Shown one piece after another: positions 39,415-47,471 of a stretch of DNA of 64,000 bases (its first letter is position 1; each line of letters starts with the position of its first letter). The notes under the pieces were generated by a model. It was not told the origin of the DNA and ran no database searches. It saw nothing but the letters and a program-made list of their open reading frames with translations. The position numbers were made by a program, and so were the translations under genes. The DNA comes from Pontimonas sp964584925 (GTDB taxonomy: Bacteria; Actinomycetota; Actinomycetes; Actinomycetales; Microbacteriaceae), in contig CAZPBS010000002.1 in NCBI GenBank assembly GCA_964584925.1, positions 19,972-83,971 on the forward strand. The letters are read 5' to 3'.

Positions 39415-39990
39415 GTGAGACTTCGACCATCAGCCTTTCGCGCATCGGCGCGACCCGCTGGCGATGCCAAAAAATCAACCCTGTCGCTACTGGCGATTGT
39501 TGCGGTGACCGCGTTTGTCGCTGTTCCCCTTGCTGGCCCGGCAACCACCAGCGCCAACGCGTGGTTTGTGCCGGGATCTAGTGAGCGAGCCAACATCGTC
39601 ATCATGGGCAGTGGTTTGGGTCTGGAAAGAGAAGAGTTCAATGTCACCGGCGCGTGGGGAATGGCTCCCGCGGTGGGGCGACCGGACCCCGGTAGCGCCC
39701 AGGCCTACGCACTGGAACAAGTTTCTGCCAGAGGGTGGGACCAAGCCGAATACAGCTGTCTGGTAGCACTCTGGAACAAAGAGTCTGGCTGGAATCACTT
39801 TGCCCTCAACCGCAGCTCGGGAGCGTATGGAATTCCCCAGTCTTTGCCGGGTGAGAAGATGGCCAGCGCTGGAGCGGACTGGGCAACAAACCCAGAAACC
39901 CAAATCCGCTGGGGTCTGGGCTACATCGAAGCTCGCTATGGCCAGCCCTGCGTTGCCTGGGCACATTCGCAGCAAAGGAACTGGTACTAG
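39415..39990 (+). CDS. Secreted lytic-transglycosylase-like protein
   Basis: 191 aa. A signal peptide/anchor (about 20-45: LSLLAIVAVTAFVAVPLAGP, then ATTSANA) precedes a short spacer and a C-terminal SLT-like domain: LVALWNKESGWNHFALN with the putative catalytic E123, GAYGIPQSLPG and WGLGYIEARYG. This form of domain is frequent in actinobacterial peptidoglycan hydrolases and resuscitation-type proteins. GTG at 39415; TACACT lies 9 nt upstream, so the leader is at most 2-3 nt. A longer open frame exists upstream but overlaps the DivIVA-repeat gene. Confidence 0.85.
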   Translation: MRLRPSAFRASARPAGDAKKSTLSLLAIVAVTAFVAVPLAGPATTSANAWFVPGSSERANIVIMGSGLGLEREEFNVTGAWGMAPAVGRPDPGSAQAYALEQVSARGWDQAEYSCLVALWNKESGWNHFALNRSSGAYGIPQSLPGEKMASAGADWATNPETQIRWGLGYIEARYGQPCVAWAHSQQRNWY

Positions 39991-39992
39991 GC

Positions 39993-40286
39993 ATGCCCCG
40001 CAATAACCGGCGTGGAGGTTCACGGCGTGATGAGGGAGAGCCACTCGACATTGAGCGCCTCAAGACTGGGTTCCGGCGATCCGAAACGAAACGCGGATAC
40101 ACCTATACGGTGCAACCGATCGGTGCTTCCAAAGCGCAGAAGGTCTACACCTGCCCCGGCTGCAACCTCACCATTGAACCCGGAGTTGACCACCTTGTGG
40201 CCTGGAAGCAAGACGGGATTATGGGTGACTCTCACGATGTCTCGGAGCGCCGCCACTGGCACAAACACTGTTGGAGAATTTTTTGA
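39993..40286 (+). CDS. Small zinc-binding protein of unknown function
   Basis: 97 aa. Basic N-terminus (MPRNNRRGGSRRDEG), then a Cys/His array: CPGC at about 54-57, an H in VDHLVAW and HWHKHCW near the end, which resembles a treble-clef or HNH-like zinc site. Similar small proteins in Microbacteriaceae are labelled ATP/GTP-binding, but I see no nucleotide-binding motif. ATG at 39993, two bases after the previous stop, and its own stop overlaps the hydrolase start, so the three genes form a unit. Confidence 0.75.
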   Translation: MPRNNRRGGSRRDEGEPLDIERLKTGFRRSETKRGYTYTVQPIGASKAQKVYTCPGCNLTIEPGVDHLVAWKQDGIMGDSHDVSERRHWHKHCWRIF

Positions 40287-41005
40287 CCTCACCCATCACC
40301 TCGACAACAGTTCTCCCGGCCAGACGGGAAGACATCAGTTTCACAACTTCAGATGGCCTGACGTTGGTGGGAGAAATTGCCTGGCCCAGCGACCACCCCG
40401 CCGTAGCCACCGCGCTCTTTCTCCACCCCCTCCCGACCGCCGGCGGTTTCATGGACTCTCACATCATCCGCAAAGCATCATGGCGTTTACCGGCGCTCGC
40501 AGACATCGCCGTGTTTCGCTTCAATTTCCGCGGTGTCACCTCTCCCCGAGGCACCTCGGAGGGAACATTTGGTGAGGGGCTCGAGGAAAAGCATGATCTT
40601 GATGCTGCTCTGAGCGAGGCGGAGGCTCGAGGATTACCTGCCCCTTGGCTGATCGGCTGGTCCTTTGGCACCGAAGTCATTCTGAAGCATGCGAGAGTTC
40701 ACGCTGATCGGATCGCTGGAGTGATTCTCCTCTCACCCCCGTTGCACCGCACCTCGCCAGAAGAAGTGGCGTCCTGGAGAGATGCCCCCATCCCGGTGGT
40801 AGCCCTCATTCCCGAGTTCGATGATTTCTTGCCCCCGGATCCCGCGAGGGCTGGTTTCTCTCCCGCACCCAGCATCCAGTTGGTGATGGCTGAGGGCGCG
40901 AAGCACCTCTGGGTGGGCGAAACTCAGACCCGTTTCGTTTTGAACGAGATTACGAAGCGGCTGAATCCGCCTGCTGCTTCACTACCCGAGGCTTGGAGCG
41001 TTTAG
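40283..41005 (+). CDS. Alpha/beta hydrolase
   Basis: 240 aa serine hydrolase, cytoplasmic. Motifs: oxyanion-hole region FLHPLPTAGGFMDSH, FRFNFRGVTSPRG, nucleophile elbow GWSFGTEV (GxSxG), acid candidate in LIPEFDDFLPP and His in GAKHLWVG. Resembles short-chain alpha/beta hydrolases of the YfhR/COG2945 kind; substrate unknown. TTG start at 40283 has GGAG 6 nt upstream and overlaps the preceding stop by 4 bp. The last 56 bp overlap the convergent coiled-coil gene, so its C-terminus NPPAASLPEAWSV is encoded on DNA that also codes on the other strand. Confidence 0.82.
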   Translation: MTSPITSTTVLPARREDISFTTSDGLTLVGEIAWPSDHPAVATALFLHPLPTAGGFMDSHIIRKASWRLPALADIAVFRFNFRGVTSPRGTSEGTFGEGLEEKHDLDAALSEAEARGLPAPWLIGWSFGTEVILKHARVHADRIAGVILLSPPLHRTSPEEVASWRDAPIPVVALIPEFDDFLPPDPARAGFSPAPSIQLVMAEGAKHLWVGETQTRFVLNEITKRLNPPAASLPEAWSV

Positions 41006-42266
41006 ACGCGGCAGCGGCCTTCTTGGGTGCAGGGGCATCGAGAACCGCGCCCACAATGCTGCGCAAGGACTCGACGTATTCGGCGATGGTGTCACGCTCA
41101 GACCGAAGTTCGATCAAACGGCGTTCGGCAGCCGCCACACGGGCGGTGGCTTCTTCGTCTGCAACGCGGATAATCTCGCGAGCTTTCTCTTCTGCCTCCG
41201 CCACCAGCTGAGCGGCCTCGGACTGTGCAGTGAGTTTGCCCGAGCGGTTGGCTTCCTCGATGGCAGCCGTAATCTTCTGGTGCTCAGTGCGCAGCGCTTT
41301 CAACCGGGACTTTGTCTCAGATAGTTGAGTCTCTGCTTCTTTGAGGAACCTGTTGTTGAGCTCCACAGCTTTCTGGTGAGCATCAAGAAGCTCGCGTTCC
41401 GCTTCAGCGCGGCGGGCGCTGAGCTCCGCATCGAGATCCACCCGCGCCTGCTCGGCGAGGTGGGCAAGTTTCTCCGCCTGCTTCTCGTTCTCGTGCTTCA
41501 GCTTGGCGGTGGTTTCGGCGACCTCGTGCTCAAGGTTGGTTTTCGCGAGAGCGGCCTCTTCCTGGATTTTCTTCAGGGTGAGCTCGTGGCTTGCGCGCTC
41601 CGCTTGGACTTCTTTGGAAAGCTCTGACGCTTGCTCCCGAGCGACGTTAAGCTCGCGCTCAGCCACAACTTTCAGCTCTGAGATTTCGCGCTTTACTTCG
41701 GTGCGCATGGCTTCTGTTTCACGCTTGGCCGTCGCGCGCATCTTGGCTGCCTCGGTCGCGACTGCTCCACGAATCGCGGATGCCTCCTCGACGGCTTCGG
41801 TCGTGAGGCGCTGGGCCTCCTCGGTTGCGTCCTGAATAAGTTGCTCAGCCTTGGCCTGCGCACCCTCAAGTGTGTTGGCCGCACGGTTGGTGGCATCGGT
41901 GGTGACTCGCTCTGCTTCGCGTTCGGCGGACTCGACCAACGACTGAGCTTCCAGCTTTGCGGAGCTGATCATGCGCTCGGAGTCAATGTCAGCTTGACCG
42001 ATGATGCGGGTGGATTGTTCCTCCGCGATGCGAAGCACTGCCTCTAGTCGGCTGCCGAGCCCTGAGTAGCTGGGGAGGAGGGATTCACCCGAGGAGGCTT
42101 CAACAGCGGCAACATGTTCCTTGAGAGAGCTCAGTTCATCGAGCAAGTTCCCACGGTCTTTGGAGGCCTGGATAAGTTCCGCGCGGAGATCATTAATGAC
42201 CTCGTCCACCTCACTGCGCTTGTAACCGCGCAGTTCAGTGGTGAACTCTTGCTCCGTGTTTGCCAT
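40950..42266 (-). CDS. Long DivIVA-like/FilP-like coiled-coil protein
   Basis: 438 aa almost entirely of Ala/Glu/Lys/Arg-rich heptads (about 30-400), with a DivIVA-like N-terminal motif FTTELRGYKRSEVDEVINDL (about 8-27) and a basic tail (KKAAAASKRSKPRVVKQQ). Proteins of this layout (FilP, Scy, DivIVA relatives) act as cytoskeletal scaffolds at growing poles in actinobacteria; the role here is inferred. ATG at 42266; a TACACT -10 (42314-42319) gives a leader of about 40 nt. It converges with the hydrolase gene over 56 bp. Confidence 0.82.
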   Translation of the reverse strand: MANTEQEFTTELRGYKRSEVDEVINDLRAELIQASKDRGNLLDELSSLKEHVAAVEASSGESLLPSYSGLGSRLEAVLRIAEEQSTRIIGQADIDSERMISSAKLEAQSLVESAEREAERVTTDATNRAANTLEGAQAKAEQLIQDATEEAQRLTTEAVEEASAIRGAVATEAAKMRATAKRETEAMRTEVKREISELKVVAERELNVAREQASELSKEVQAERASHELTLKKIQEEAALAKTNLEHEVAETTAKLKHENEKQAEKLAHLAEQARVDLDAELSARRAEAERELLDAHQKAVELNNRFLKEAETQLSETKSRLKALRTEHQKITAAIEEANRSGKLTAQSEAAQLVAEAEEKAREIIRVADEEATARVAAAERRLIELRSERDTIAEYVESLRSIVGAVLDAPAPKKAAAASKRSKPRVVKQQADSAAS

Positions 42267-42313
42267 GCGAACGCTGTATCTCCCCGAAATGAAACCTGCT
42301 TAAGCCTCCCCTT

Positions 42314-42319
42314 AGTGTA
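42314..42319 (-). promoter_or_regulatory. -10 box of the coiled-coil gene
   Basis: TACACT on the minus strand in the 150 bp divergent region; leader about 40 nt. Confidence 0.45.
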
Positions 42320-42356
42320 GCTCTTGGGGGCTAGGTCAAACCAGCCCGGTATCGGT

Positions 42357-42362
42357 TACCCT
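42357..42362 (+). promoter_or_regulatory. -10 box of the 42417 operon
   Basis: TACCCT with a leader of about 48 nt that ends in GGGGAGAGG (42401-42409) before the GTG at 42417. Confidence 0.45.
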
Positions 42363-42416
42363 GGAGAGTCGCCCAGGGGCTCTGGGCCCCAATCGTTTGC
42401 GGGGAGAGGGAAACGA

Positions 42417-44189
42417 GTGCGCCTGATAGTTGCCATCGTTCTTCTTGCGGTGTCGACGGTGACCCTGTCGATTGGTATTGCGCAACGAACTGTGTTTGAT
42501 GCCCCCGAGACTATTGATCTCGCAGTGGATGTGGAGGCGAGGGCACCGGCGACGATCATTCACGGCTCGGACCTCCTGGCATTCCCCGGTCGCCAGACCA
42601 TCACCGTGGAAGGTGGCACCACCGGCCTGGCTCCCGCTGAGAGCGGCGAGGGTTTTGAGACGCGCAGCACTAATCGTGTATTCGTTGCCTACGGGCGCAC
42701 CATTGATGTCATGGCGTGGCTCTCTCCGGCCCGTCATACCTTGCTGGGGGTCGACGCGGTGGGAAATACGTTGACCGCACTGCCTCGTTCGGGGGAGCTG
42801 TATCTTCCGGAACCGGCAGGTTCGGACCTCTGGTTTGCCGAGTATTCAGAGTCGGATTCCGTGTCGATATCGATCGCAGCCCCCGAGGACGTCACCGTGC
42901 TCATCATGAGCGATGGTGTGCTTCCCGCGCCCCAGAAGATCAGTGTGTCCTGGCCCGTGACCAACGAGGCTCCCTGGATTCTTGCCCTGATTGTTGTGGG
43001 CCTGCTCACCATGGTTGCCGGTTTTGCTGCCTTGATCTCGTCCTGGATCCACTGGCGTCGAACCAAGGGCCCGAGACGACGCAAGACCAAGCGCCCCAAA
43101 GCGCGATCACCCCGCGCTCCTCGCGTGAAGCGACCATCGTCGGTGCGACCACGCGGCAGGCGTGCGGCTGGGTTTGTAGCCATTCCCCTCGCGGGAGTGC
43201 TGGCGCTTGGCGCCTGTTCTCCGAGTGCACCAGCTCCGGTCGAGGAGTCCGACAGTCCGGTGAACACTCAATCGGTCGCGCCCTACCCAGCAGTCACAGA
43301 GTTGCAGTTCTCCAGAATCATGTCCCGGGTAGCGGATCAGATTCAGCTTGCTGACGAAGAACTCTCCGTCAATACCCTCGGAGCACGAGTGGAAGAGCCC
43401 ACTCTGACGGCCCGGCGAGCGGCCTACATCATTCAGAGGGCAGACTCTGAGTCTGGTGCGGTGGTGCCGATTCCCTCCTCACCCATCCGGCTGGTGGTGC
43501 CCCAACAAACCACCACATGGCCCCGCAGCGTCTTTGGCATCATCCAGGATGAGGCAGACCTTGAGTCGCCATCGCTGGGTGTTGTCCTCAAACAGGTAGA
43601 CCCGCGCTCACCGTATGAGCTCACCTATGCCGTGGTGTTGAACCCCCAAGTTCAGCTGCCAGATTTACCCTCTGCTTCCTTGGGCGCGCCTAAATTGTCG
43701 GCGGAGAGCAAACTCACCAGGATTTCACCCCGTGAGGTTATCGAGCACTACGCCGATGTGCTCCGCAACGGTCCCAGCAGTCCCCACTCCAGGGAATTCG
43801 CGCTCGCGAACGACCCTCTCTACGCTCAGGCGGGTCCAGACGCAGAAGCATTGCGTCAAGAATCCTTTGGTGAAACCGTCCAGGTGACGTGGGAGTCCAT
43901 TCCCGGTGAGAGCGAAGTGGTGGCCTTTTCCACCGCAGACTCTGGAGCGATCGTCATGGGAACCATCATCGAGCGAGAATTGGTGGAGCCAGTGCAATCG
44001 GGAGCAGCGGTCAATCCCAGCATCGCCGTGCGAGCGTTGACGTCGTTGTCGCAATCCACTGAAGGATTCGATGTTCAGTCCCAACTGCAAATACTCTGGT
44101 ACGTGCCCCCGGTGGGATCTCAGGACGCCATAAGGGTTCTCGGTTTCACCTACAGTCTGATTGGTGCCAAGGAGGTAGGCAGTGAGTGA
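42417..44189 (+). CDS. Membrane protein joined to a lipoprotein-like domain, unknown function
   Basis: 590 aa, family not recognised. Layout: one N-terminal helix (about 3-23), an extracytoplasmic beta-rich domain (about 30-185), a second helix (about 188-212, WILALIVVGLLTMVAGFAAL), a very basic cytoplasmic stretch rich in Arg/Lys/Pro (about 218-255), then a third hydrophobic segment ending LALGAC followed by SPSAPAP, which reads exactly like a lipobox, and a second large extracytoplasmic domain (about 270-590). It looks like a membrane protein and a lipoprotein fused in one frame. GTG at 42417 with GGGGAGAGG. Overlaps the next gene by 8 bp. Confidence 0.72.
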   Translation: MRLIVAIVLLAVSTVTLSIGIAQRTVFDAPETIDLAVDVEARAPATIIHGSDLLAFPGRQTITVEGGTTGLAPAESGEGFETRSTNRVFVAYGRTIDVMAWLSPARHTLLGVDAVGNTLTALPRSGELYLPEPAGSDLWFAEYSESDSVSISIAAPEDVTVLIMSDGVLPAPQKISVSWPVTNEAPWILALIVVGLLTMVAGFAALISSWIHWRRTKGPRRRKTKRPKARSPRAPRVKRPSSVRPRGRRAAGFVAIPLAGVLALGACSPSAPAPVEESDSPVNTQSVAPYPAVTELQFSRIMSRVADQIQLADEELSVNTLGARVEEPTLTARRAAYIIQRADSESGAVVPIPSSPIRLVVPQQTTTWPRSVFGIIQDEADLESPSLGVVLKQVDPRSPYELTYAVVLNPQVQLPDLPSASLGAPKLSAESKLTRISPREVIEHYADVLRNGPSSPHSREFALANDPLYAQAGPDAEALRQESFGETVQVTWESIPGESEVVAFSTADSGAIVMGTIIERELVEPVQSGAAVNPSIAVRALTSLSQSTEGFDVQSQLQILWYVPPVGSQDAIRVLGFTYSLIGAKEVGSE

Positions 44190-45090
44190 TCCGAGGCTTG
44201 GTCCCGCACTCGCGGGCGCCGTCGATCTTTCGGGGCTGGTGAAAAAGAACCAGGCGCCCCCTCCACCCTCTGGTGCGGCTGCACAAAATTCACTCGTGCG
44301 GGACGTGGACGACCGCAGTGTTGCGGAACTGGTGGAGCTCTCGAAGACTGTTCCCGTCATTCTCGAGGTCTATGGCGGTGAGGTCACCCCCGTCCTCGGT
44401 CCCATTATTGAGAGCTACCAGGGTCGTTTTGTTCTGGGAACGGTTCGAGGCGAATCAGCGCCCGAGCTCGTTCGGGCTCTCCAGGTGGAGGGAATCCCCA
44501 CCGTTCTCGCTCTTATCGCAGGACAACCCGTTCCGCTGTTCAAAGGCATCCCCTCGGAACCGGAAGTGCGGGCAATCCTCGACCAGGTGCTTGGCTTTGC
44601 CCAAGAAAATGGAGTTACCGGTCAGGTTGATCCTGCCCTCACCGATGACTCAGACAGTGCGGACATGGAAGCGCCCTTGCCGCCACTGCACCAAGAAGCT
44701 TTCGATGCGCTCTCGCGCAACGACCTACCGGCAGCGAAAGCCGCGTATCAGAAGGCTCTCGCTGAGGCGCCCGCGGACACTGAAGCCGCGGCCGGACTTG
44801 CTCAAGTTGAGCTCCTCGAGCGTGTGTACGCGCTGGATGCTGATGCGACGAGGCGCAATGCCGCGGATCACCCTGAGAATGTTGACCACGCACTCGTGGT
44901 GGCGGACCTAGACGTCTCCGGCGGGCACACTGAGGACGCTTTTGTCAGACTCTTGGGGATTTTTTCCACCGCCAGCGAGGATGACAGGGAGCGCATTCGT
45001 GAGCGCTTGCTGACCTACTTCACGCTTGTTGGTCAGGCTGCCCCCGAGGTGAAGAAGGCGCGCACTCAGCTTGCGTCCCTGATGTTTTAG
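44182..45090 (+). CDS. Thioredoxin-fold TPR protein (YbbN-like co-chaperone)
   Basis: 302 aa. An N-terminal thioredoxin-like domain (about 45-145) contains VILEVYGGEVTPVLGPIIE where active thioredoxins have WCGPC, so it has no CxxC and is probably redox-inactive; GIPTVLALIAGQPV is the cis-Pro region. The C-terminal half (about 165-300) is TPR-like (FDALSRNDLPAAKAAYQKAL). This architecture matches YbbN/CnoX, a chaperone-associated protein that binds clients and, in E. coli, works with GroEL or DnaK. GTG at 44182 overlaps the upstream gene; the desulfurase gene follows after 6 bp. Confidence 0.87.
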   Translation: MSDPRLGPALAGAVDLSGLVKKNQAPPPPSGAAAQNSLVRDVDDRSVAELVELSKTVPVILEVYGGEVTPVLGPIIESYQGRFVLGTVRGESAPELVRALQVEGIPTVLALIAGQPVPLFKGIPSEPEVRAILDQVLGFAQENGVTGQVDPALTDDSDSADMEAPLPPLHQEAFDALSRNDLPAAKAAYQKALAEAPADTEAAAGLAQVELLERVYALDADATRRNAADHPENVDHALVVADLDVSGGHTEDAFVRLLGIFSTASEDDRERIRERLLTYFTLVGQAAPEVKKARTQLASLMF

Positions 45091-45096
45091 GCCGCA

Positions 45097-46287
45097 ATGG
45101 GCGTCTATCTCGACTACCAAGCGACCAGCCCCATGCCCGACTCTGTTCGGGAGATTTATGTTGAGGCGCTCGCAGGAGTAGGAAACCCATCCTCCATTCA
45201 CCAAGCCGGTCAACGCCAGCGCGCCATTCTTGAGGACGCGAAAGACCGCATTGCTCGGATTTTGGGCTGCGAGCCCATCGAAATAATCCTGACCTCCGGT
45301 GGTACCGAGGCGATTAACACCGCTCTGAAGGGTGCGGTGTGGGCGTGGCAAGCCGAGCGGGGACCAGACGCGCCGACCACGATTGTCTCCACACGAGCCG
45401 AGCATCACGCCACTCTGGACGCGCTGGCGTGGTTGGAATCCTCTGAGGGCACTGAGATTGCATGGGTTCCGGTGGATGGCGACTCTGTGCTCGATACCGA
45501 TTCTCTGGAGGTCATCCTTGCCGATCACCCCGCCACCATGGTGACCACCCTTCTGGCCAACAACGAGGTGGGGTCCCTTCAACCTGTCGAGGAGATCGCC
45601 AGGTTGTCCCGGGAGGCCGGAGTCCCGGTCCATGTCGATGCGATCGCAGCGCTGGGATACATCCCGGTGAATTTTTCTGAGCTGGGTGTCACCGCGATGA
45701 GTGTGTCCGCACACAAAGTAGGCGGTCCAGTCGGAGTGGGGGCCCTGGTGCTCTCCCGGCATGCGCCCGAACTCAGTGCGCTTGTGCACGGAGGTGATCA
45801 ACAGCGCGGTAGGTCCGGAACCCTTGACACCGCCGGTGTTGTCGCCTTTGCCGCAGCACTCGAGTTGCGGGATCAGCTACGCCTGGAGCATGCGGAGGGA
45901 TTGCGCTCCCTGCGGGATTCTCTGCGAACCCAGCTGAGCACTGCTGTGCCAGAGATCGTGATCCGGGGCTCGTTCGATGCTCGCTTGCCCGGAAATCTCC
46001 ACATCACAGTGCCCGGATGTGAGGGAGATGTGCTGCTGTACCTCCTGGACCAACACGGTATTCAGGTTTCCACGGGCTCTGCCTGTCAGGCCGGTGTTCC
46101 CGAGGCCTCCCACGTTCTCGTGGCCATGGGTCTGCCCGAGGACACCGCCCGCGGGGCGCTTCGCTTTAGCCTCGGGTATCACACGACCGCCCGGGATATC
46201 GAGGCTGTCGTGTCGGTGTTCGCGGGAGTGGTGGAGCAGGCCCGCCAGGCCGGGATGGCATCGGGCCACTCACGTAGCAGCATCTGA
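45097..46287 (+). CDS. Cysteine desulfurase (IscS/NifS type)
   Basis: 396 aa PLP enzyme that moves sulfur from cysteine as persulfide. The PLP lysine is K207 (SVSAHKVGGP), with HVDAIAALGY for the ring-stacking Asp and RAEHHATLD for the catalytic His pair. The persulfide Cys is C330 in STGSACQAG, with the surrounding extended loop typical of IscS/NifS and not SufS. ATG at 45097, 6 bp after the previous stop. mnmA is the next gene (35 bp later, own leaderless promoter), so its clear product is sulfur for tRNA 2-thiouridine; Fe-S cluster supply is also possible. Confidence 0.92.
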   Translation: MGVYLDYQATSPMPDSVREIYVEALAGVGNPSSIHQAGQRQRAILEDAKDRIARILGCEPIEIILTSGGTEAINTALKGAVWAWQAERGPDAPTTIVSTRAEHHATLDALAWLESSEGTEIAWVPVDGDSVLDTDSLEVILADHPATMVTTLLANNEVGSLQPVEEIARLSREAGVPVHVDAIAALGYIPVNFSELGVTAMSVSAHKVGGPVGVGALVLSRHAPELSALVHGGDQQRGRSGTLDTAGVVAFAAALELRDQLRLEHAEGLRSLRDSLRTQLSTAVPEIVIRGSFDARLPGNLHITVPGCEGDVLLYLLDQHGIQVSTGSACQAGVPEASHVLVAMGLPEDTARGALRFSLGYHTTARDIEAVVSVFAGVVEQARQAGMASGHSRSSI

Positions 46288-46309
46288 GCGTCCTCGAAGT
46301 GCCAGTGCC

Positions 46310-46315
46310 TACACT
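46310..46315 (+). promoter_or_regulatory. -10 box, leaderless mnmA
   Basis: TACACT, 7 nt, GTG at 46323. It favours this start over an in-frame GTG 24 bp upstream. Confidence 0.6.
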
Positions 46316-46322
46316 GGTGGGC

Positions 46323-47471
46323 GTGAAAGTTTTGGCAGCGATGAGCGGTGGCGTGGACAGCGCCGTCGCGGCGGCGCGCGCGGTCGAGGCGGGCCACGAG
46401 GTCATTGGTGTTCACCTGGCACTGTCTCGTATGCCCGGAACCCTGCGAACGGGATCCCGAGGGTGCTGCACCATCGAGGATTCGATGGATGCCAGGCGCG
46501 TTGCCGACATGCTGGGCATCCCGTTCTATGTCTGGGATTTCTCGGAGCGCTTCGCGCAGGATGTCGTCCAAGACTTCATCGATGAGTATTCGGAGGGTCG
46601 AACCCCCAACCCCTGCATGCGGTGCAATCAGCACATCAAGTTTCAGGCTGTGTTGGAGCGTGGTCTAGCTCTGGGTTTTGATGCGATTGCGACAGGCCAT
46701 TACGCCTCCGTCGTAGAGGGCCCCCACGGAAAAGAGCTGCACCGAGCAGCAACGTGGGCCAAGGATCAGTCCTACGTACTGGGTGTTCTCACGACAGAGC
46801 AGCTCGAGCATTGCTATTTTCCGCTCGCCACAACCCCCTCCAAAGATGAGGTGCGGGCTGAGGCAGCGGAGCGCGGCTTCATTGTTGCCAACAAGCCCGA
46901 CAGCCACGACATTTGCTTTATCCCTGATGGGGACACCCGCGGGTGGCTCGCCGAGCGGGTGGGCGAAAAGGAGGGGCCAGTTCTGACCTCTGAGGGCGAG
47001 GTCGTGGGATCCCATCAGGGCGCTCACGCCTACACCGTGGGCCAGAGAAAAGGTCTTCAGCTGGGGTATCCAGCGCCGGATGGCAAGCCGCGCTATGTCT
47101 TGGAAGTGCGACCGAAAACCAACGAGGTGATCGTCGGCCCCAAAGAAGCTCTCGCGATTAGCGAGTTGGCCGGTTCGATGATGAGCTTCGCGGGGGCGGA
47201 TCCGGTGCGCTCGGGACTTGCGGAAGACGCTAGTGGCGAGCACGGTTTTGGGTGTGAGTCGTTCGCCTGCCACGTTCAGGTGCGAGCGCACGCTGACCCT
47301 GTTCCTGCCAGTGCACGAGTGGAGGCAGGGGAGCTGATTGTGAGTCTCCACGAACCACTTCTTGGTGTGGCGCCAGGGCAGAGCGCTGTTATCTATGTCG
47401 GCACACGGGTTCTTGGCCAGTGCACCATTGATCGCACGGTCAGCGCTCTCCAGGAGACCGCTCGTGTCTGA
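46323..47471 (+). CDS. mnmA: tRNA-specific 2-thiouridylase
   Basis: 382 aa enzyme that thiolates U34 of Lys, Glu and Gln tRNAs with ATP and sulfur from a desulfurase. PP-loop AAMSGGVDSAV at the N-terminus, catalytic Cys in TPNPCMRCNQHIKF, SYVLGVL and the second catalytic Cys in SHDICFIPDGD. The C-terminal beta-barrel carries GQRKGLQLG. GTG at 46323. The last 8 bp overlap dxr. Adjacent to the cysteine desulfurase gene, which fits the pathway. Confidence 0.95.
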   Translation: MKVLAAMSGGVDSAVAAARAVEAGHEVIGVHLALSRMPGTLRTGSRGCCTIEDSMDARRVADMLGIPFYVWDFSERFAQDVVQDFIDEYSEGRTPNPCMRCNQHIKFQAVLERGLALGFDAIATGHYASVVEGPHGKELHRAATWAKDQSYVLGVLTTEQLEHCYFPLATTPSKDEVRAEAAERGFIVANKPDSHDICFIPDGDTRGWLAERVGEKEGPVLTSEGEVVGSHQGAHAYTVGQRKGLQLGYPAPDGKPRYVLEVRPKTNEVIVGPKEALAISELAGSMMSFAGADPVRSGLAEDASGEHGFGCESFACHVQVRAHADPVPASARVEAGELIVSLHEPLLGVAPGQSAVIYVGTRVLGQCTIDRTVSALQETARV

